64,000 nt of DNA from Iris pallida (Eukaryota; Streptophyta; Magnoliopsida; Asparagales; Iridaceae), in contig JANAVB010031417.1 in the NCBI GenBank assembly GCA_029216955.1, positions 22,393,881 to 22,457,880 on the forward strand, written 5' to 3'. Under the pieces are notes generated by a model that was not told where the DNA came from, searched no databases, and saw nothing but the letters and a program-made list of their open reading frames with translations. The position numbers and the translations under genes are program-made. Below are positions 58,915-64,000 of this stretch, piece after piece (position 1 is the first letter of the stretch; the number at the start of each line of letters is the position of its first letter).

Positions 58915-59244
58915 TTAAGCAATCTTGTGGCAAATGCGGGCCGTCGGCATGGTCACGCAAACCGGAGCATAGGCCTTCCTCGCTTCCGGTGTCCCCCGCT
59001 TCAGTTCTTCCGCCAGAGCAATCCCTTGGCCCGCCACGGATATGGCGGCCGCAGCGGCTGCAAACATTGCAGCCCTGCGCCCGCTGATCTTCTCATCAAC
59101 GTCCACATCCGGCTTTGCCAAATCTTGGCTTTCAGCCCGGACTGTCGCCCTGGCCACGACAAGGCTCCGCGGTTGGCCAACCGAAGGACGGTGAGCGACC
59201 GAGGCACCGCCCAAGAAAGAAGCCATCATGGTCACCGATGCCAT
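58915..59244 (-). CDS. PSBTN: Photosystem II 5 kDa protein PsbTn, chloroplast precursor
   Basis: A single exon of 109 residues. The N-terminus ([20 protein letters not shown]) is a serine- and arginine-rich chloroplast transit peptide. Next comes a lumen-targeting segment with twin arginine, SGRRAAM, then an alanine-rich hydrophobic stretch ending ALA before EELKRG. The mature peptide of about 30 residues contains the conserved [13 protein letters not shown] with two cysteines. PsbTn is a small lumenal subunit of photosystem II in plants. Length and arrangement match the family. The start chosen is the first methionine; alternatives at residues 6 and 7 would shorten the transit peptide. The gene is monocistronic; upstream light-type motifs fit its role. 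Confidence 0.95.
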   Translation of the reverse strand: MASVTMMASFLGGASVAHRPSVGQPRSLVVARATVRAESQDLAKPDVDVDEKISGRRAAMFAAAAAAISVAGQGIALAEELKRGTPEARKAYAPVCVTMPTARICHKIA

Positions 59245-59386
59245 ATCACACTCGGAACTTTGAGTAGCTAATGAAATGTGCTTGATATTGCTTTGGGAAA
59301 AGGTTTGGTATCAAATATGGATGGATGGATTAAAAAGTGCACGCAGATGATAAGAAGGTAGGGTTCATAGAAAGCCATCCAGTTAT

Positions 59387-59430
59387 CTTATCCCCTACTA
59401 GTCATCCGGCCAATAGACTCTGTCCACGTG
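59387..59430 (-). promoter_or_regulatory. PsbTn promoter motifs: I-box and G-box
   Basis: On the minus strand there is a G-box CCACGTGG (CACGTG at 59425-59430), an ATTGG (inverted CCAAT, 59409-59413) and an I-box GATAAG (59392-59387), 140-190 bp before the start codon. G-box plus I-box combinations are typical of light-regulated photosynthesis genes. No clear TATA box is seen, which is common in photosystem genes. Confidence 0.6.
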
Positions 59431-59920
59431 GAGTTTTATCAGGGTGAGGATTGAGTGGTGATCAAGGCATTTCACATGACCAGATAAGGTCCATCACCAC
59501 ACCTGATGGATAACTTCATCAGAGCGACTGTCCCCTGAAAATTCAAAAATTAAGAAGAATTTGAAAGAAAGGTTTAATGCTTCTTTAATAAGATACACAA
59601 CAACCAATATAAATCCATGACGAAAAGAGATGGCAACAAATTAATAGCATTGAAATATTACGGGAAAAGCTATATTGAAATATTAAGTTATAAGCAAGAA
59701 AATTGAAATTAGCAAGAGAATAATGTTAAAAGAACATATCAAAGGATCCACACCTGTACATGAAATCTACTTGATTTGATCAAAATTCCAACAGCCTAGC
59801 TCATGCCAATTTAACAGGATTCGACATGCTGAGAAGGAAGATATATTAGCATTTTACCCAAAGAGAACTTCCCAACTTCCCACGATGAAACATTGAAACG
59901 GACAAACAGCAAAATTACGG

Positions 59921-59961
<41 letters not shown>

Positions 59962-60185
59962 GTGGTTTCAACTATTATTTCTAAATATATTTCATTCTCC
60001 ATGTTTGAAAGAACAAGTTGCAACTAAAAGCAAAAAAACTTTAGTGCAAGAATATTGCAAAAATAGCATCATTTTTTAGGATTACATCAAGTACATTCTT
60101 AAGACAAACAGTAGCAGGCGGAGACATAACACATCATGGCTCGGTGGGTTCGATCCCACGGGAAAGCGAATTATTCCTTTCAATT
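59431..60185. other. Intergenic sequence up to the gap, with (TA)n
   Basis: A (TA)n run lies at about 59,924-59,959. No gene seen. Confidence 0.5.
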
Positions 60186-60198
60186 NNNNNNNNNNNNN
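60186..60198. other. Assembly gap of 13 N
   Basis: Thirteen unknown bases. The sequence on the right restarts in the middle of CESA intron 5, which lies 9.5 kb back, so this is a contig junction and not a natural boundary. Confidence 0.98.
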
Positions 60199-61016
60199 GA
60201 TCAACTAAGATCTGTAAAAGATGTTGAGTTCTTCTCTATTTTTGCTTAAGAAGTGGCACCTTTGAAATAGCAGTAGGATGCAGTAGCTTTCTATTAAGAT
60301 TCTAAGAATGCTTATTAAAATAGCCACTTGCATGCCTCCCATGTTTGATTGAAGTCTATACTGATGAGAAAAGAGCTTCCTTGCACATTGGTAATAATAT
60401 ATGTATTCAACGATGACAAAACTAAAGTATCTAGTAAGATCCCGAGACGAACTTCAAAGCATCATATATTCATACTGGCGCTTTAATGCTCAACATACTG
60501 AGAAAATTGTACCATAAATAGTGCTGAAAGCAACCCCAACACCTTCATAGTACAAAAGAAGAAAAAAATGTCAAACTAGTCGGGCACCAAGACAAAAGAT
60601 ACTCTGGAACATCTATAGCAAAACTGGTTCAAAACTGGCCATATTTGCAACCTAAATCTTCAAATAGTAAAAAATTCACAAAGAATAAATAACCCTGACA
60701 CAGTACACAACAAAAAGCACTCTAGCAGTGAGTACAAGATAAACTCATTAATATGGGTGTTAACGAATCAATATATCTGCGAGCCGGCTCGAACTCGCTC
60801 AGAAGCTCGTGAGCCGAGCTTTTTGAGCTCGATAGCACATGCTTGAGCCTAGAATAGGCTCATTAGATAACATAAATAAAATAAAAAAACCAAACAAGAG
60901 CTTAGATGTATTGGACTTGTGAACTCGCAAGTCGACTCATTTATACACACACACAGACACACATATATATATATCAAAGAATATCTTACACTAATAGACT
61001 TTTTCGATTTAGTATG

Positions 61017-61795
61017 TGTTGGAGAATCCCATGATTCTCTCTCCTCTTGTTATTAGTTATTATTATAGAAGATTTTGTTATTATTAGAGAAGATTTCTGT
61101 TATTTTTTCTTTCCATAAAGTTTTTCTTGATTCAAGGATGGACATTGATTGTTAAAGTTCTTATTGATTCAAGTATGTACATTAATTGTACTTCTTCTAT
61201 TTAAACCAGTATTGGGGCTGAAGAATAAACAAGAAAGCATTCACCACTTATTTTCTAATATGGTATCAGAGCCAGGTTCCCTAACCTAAGGTTTGTAAAG
61301 TTTTTTCCTTAACCCGGTTAGGCTTTCAATGGCCAATTCCAATGGATAGCAGCAAGCCCTCACCGGCTCAACAAACAATGACGACTCCTCCACGACAAAG
61401 ACGGAGCAGGCTGTGGCGATGGGTGCCGGTTGCGGCGCTGGTACTGGCGAAGGAGCTGGTCGAGGTGCTGGCGGCACTGGCCGTGGCGATGGCGACGACA
61501 ACAGAGACGGAAGTTCTTTCGGAGACGGCGATTTCAACGAAAGTAAGAAGTCGGACAAACCTTGGCGTGATCACTGCAAACGTACATGGCATACGCGTGA
61601 AACATGTTGGAAGCTCCATGACAAATCTCCGAACTGGAAGAAGAAATGTGGTAATGAGGGTCGTGCATTTCAGGCTAGTAATTCAGATCAAGGGCAGCAA
61701 TCTTCTTCAACTCAGTTTTCACTTACGACGGAACAACTAGACAAACTGTTCAAACTTCTCGAATCTCAAACTACTTTTATCTCTTGCGGCTAACC
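61017..61795 (+). mobile_element. Second copy of the copia fragment in the CESA intron
   Basis: The copy of 51502-52284 lies inside the duplicated segment. The gag-like frame is additionally shifted by a one-base deletion in an A-run (near 61397). Confidence 0.85.
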
Positions 61796-61974
61796 TAGAA
61801 TTTACAACTAGCATTCTTCTTTGCATGGATATACTTCTGTAATGCCTTGTTAAGGCCTCCAAAATGGGAAGAAAATTATATGCCTTTCAATCAGCAACTT
61901 CTTTTTTTCGGTTGTTAGATATTTAACATTTCGAATTAAAGCAAGAAAGAAGTACTGCACAGTGGGGAACTCAC

Positions 61975-63632
61975 AATAAAGCATCTTCCATATTATATTC
62001 CGTGCTTGCATCAATATCAGTAGCAGCACCACCCCTCCCATCCAGCTGGCTCGTGCCATTGGTCATTGGAACTGCATTTTTGTCCTGCTTCATCTTCCAT
62101 CCATCAACCCTCTCTTTCCAAGCAACATTACCAAATCCACCGGAGAACTCCCTCGATGGGTTAGCTGCTCAGGTAATGAATATAAATGCAGACAATCATA
62201 TCAATATCAACATAAAAGGATGCTAATCACTGATAGAAAATCCAAAATGCTGAAAGACATTAACTATTAGAGTAACTGCATACGTGAGTGAGAATAAGAA
62301 AGTGGATGCCCGCGCTTCCCGCCACCACCACCTGGAGGAGACATATCAGGGGAAGCCCCAGACAATTCTCCCGAGAACTACAAAAGAGAGAGGGAGTGAG
62401 AGATCAAGAATTATTCCATGAGATCAAATAATAACGCATGTAAATAAAATGTTGTACCACTTGTCCGTGAGTAAGCAAAGGTATGTGATTCCGAGGAATC
62501 TCCCCGCTATCATACTTGGGAGGCCCAGCGTCATCTCCCTGTCCATAGGTATTGTGCCAGCTCAGCATCCTCTCCGCAATCTTCTGCTTCTGGTCCTGGT
62601 TGCCCGATGGGTAATTAAAATCGCTGGAGTCATCGGCATCTGCATCTCCCTCTTCCACCCCACGGATCGGTGGGCTCCCTAACAAATCAAGTAGATAATA
62701 CAATCAAAATTTCAACTTTCCAAGCTCAAAAGTCTTGTAATAAAAACAAGCAATAACCTATTGTTCAGACCTTTTTGCCGCTTGTACTTGGTCTTGCATT
62801 GGGGGCAGGCCTGGTTCCCATCCTTCCGCTCGTACTCGTAGCATGGTCGGCAGACGGGGAACCCGCATATGTCACAAGCGACAAAGAGGTCCCCATCAGC
62901 CGTCGTGCCAACACCGTCACCGCAGATCTGGCAGACCTGCTGGACTCCTCCTCCAGCGTGCTTCACATGCTTCATTACCCAAAAATCAATCATTTTAGTT
63001 AATCAACCACACATACACTATCGACCAGTATATCCAAAGACAAAAAACCATAAATTGGAAATTCATATTCAGATTCATAGTATCATCACCCAAGCCTTCT
63101 CTAACCAGAATCAGATCAACTATGGAGCATAACTGTTGGGTTGTACATTTATCCGGTTGAGCGCTCAAGGTGGTGACAATGGAGTTTGGTAGTTTAGTCA
63201 CATCAAAGTGGGAATATTAAGTATAGATAATTGGGAGGTCCATGCCTTAACAAGGGATTTCGCTTTTAAGGCATATGGGTCATACATCATGGATCGTCAA
63301 CTCTGGTTCGGATCACACCGCATTTCCCACAAGTGGTATCAGATCCCAAGGTTACGAGTTGGGCTGGATTTGGCGCTCTAGTTGATTTGAGACAGATTGT
63401 GTTGAACGCACAATAATAACAATAATAAAGTTCTACAAAAATAACCGTTGACCAAGCATATACCCTCTATGTTGTCCTCCTTCCAACGGGAGTTCATATT
63501 CATCCAATTCTTAAAAAATTACTGAATTAACACTAGCTACACAAACAAAGGAGCTGCATTTAGAGCAAAAAACTGATAAAAATCGAAACTTTCTCCGATC
63601 TTACTGACCCCTGGATCTCCGTCGACTTCCAT
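61975..63632 (-). CDS. CESA3: Partial second copy of CESA3: exons 1-5 only
   Basis: Exons at 63632-63609, 62969-62771, 62678-62461, 62377-62284 and 62164-61975 repeat exons 1-5 of the complete gene (residues 1 to about 242: zinc finger and variable region). The gene then stops at the 13-N gap inside intron 5; exons 6-14, with the membrane helices and catalytic motifs, are absent. The promoter, leader and two-codon upstream frame are copied too. Because the only differences are indels in simple runs, I read this as a redundant contig end and not a real second gene or pseudogene. Confidence 0.85.
63134..63331 (+). repeat. Second copy of the TRIM-like LTR
   Basis: The copy of 53622-53820 within the duplicated segment, one T shorter. 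Confidence 0.8.
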
Positions 63633-64000
63633 AGTTTCGTTTCAGATTTTCTCAGCAGATCTAAGTTGCTTGAAGCGATCAATTTCCCAAACAGATCCCG
63701 ACCAATATCACTGCATCCTAAACAAAAGAAGATCCAGTGCACAAATAGCTAGAAATGAGAGATCTAACAAAAAAACAACGAGATCTGAGTGTAAGTCAAT
63801 TGCTCACAAAATGTTCGATCAATTGCCACAAAGAAAAAAAACGAGCACTAACCTCCTGCAAGGCGAGAGAGAGAGGGGGGAGAATGACGAGCTCTTCGAC
63901 TCCTTCACTCTCTTCTTTCTCTCTCTTGCTCTTCTTCTTCTTCAGGAGAGAGGAGAGAGAGAGAGTTTATAATGAGCTGTGATGGGTGGCTTAAGAAGAA

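Larger units (their letters stand above)
60199..64000. repeat. Near-identical direct copy of 50679-54489
   Basis: Reading side by side, 3,802 bp here match 3,811 bp there. I found seven indels (A-run -1, AAAT unit -4, T-run -1, a -2 near 61152, A-run -1, A-run +1, T-run -1), which account for the whole 9-bp length difference. I noticed no substitution. All are in homopolymers or short repeats. The copy continues to the window edge. Confidence 0.95.

Noticed and set aside
60138..60165. GGTTCGATCCCACGGG resembling a tRNA T arm
   Set aside because: No acceptor, D or anticodon arm upstream in either orientation; at most a tRNA-like remnant, next to the assembly gap.
60199..64000. True tandem duplication creating a second CESA gene
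   Set aside because: No substitutions, only run-length indels, and a 13-N junction in mid-intron; an unmerged contig overlap is more likely.

Overview
This is nuclear DNA of a flowering plant. Spliced nuclear genes, a plastid-targeted photosystem II subunit, a cellulose synthase and many plant transposons support this. The GC-rich first exon of the ribosomal protein gene and the N-terminal region of the cellulose synthase look more monocot than eudicot; that is inference, and the species cannot be named.

Layout: 1-15.4 kb is nested, decayed transposon sequence: minus-oriented Ty3-like LTR ends (to 653 and 7646), an inverted duplication carrying B3-domain gene fragments (2677-3431), the end of a CACTA transposon (to 9487) and a broken Ty1/copia element (9488-15432). 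15.4-24.4 kb is AT-rich intergenic DNA with a hairpin, a SINE, MITEs, a solo LTR and a fold-back Mutator-type element. 24.6-29.2 kb is a two-exon gene for 40S ribosomal protein S2 (uS5). 30,462-38,128 is a complete-looking Mutator-like element (MULE) with matching terminal inverted repeats and an 8-bp target duplication; it carries two convergent genes, a transposase fused to an OTU-type protease domain and a six-exon plant mobile domain (PMD) protein. 39.1-42.5 kb is a polygalacturonase (GH28) gene on the minus strand. 43.3-54.5 kb is a 14-exon CESA3-type cellulose synthase gene on the minus strand. 57.4 kb has a tRNA-Asp(GUC), 57.8-58.4 kb a second fold-back Mutator-type element, and 58.9-59.2 kb the nuclear PsbTn (photosystem II 5 kDa) gene. 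A gap of 13 Ns lies at 60,186-60,198, and 60,199-64,000 repeats 50,679-54,489 (the 5' part of the CESA gene) almost base for base.

The host genes are ordinary: translation (RPS2, tRNA-Asp), cell wall (polygalacturonase and cellulose synthase are adjacent and on the same strand, which may be chance), and photosynthesis (PsbTn). They do not form a cluster.

The most unusual object is the MULE: an intact transposase-OTU gene, an intact PMD gene, and one family of short hairpin repeats placed in the first intron of each gene and in the space between their 3' ends. The most important warning concerns assembly quality. CESA and polygalacturonase each need two single-base corrections to read through, and the CESA 5' end is probably duplicated falsely at the 13-N gap.
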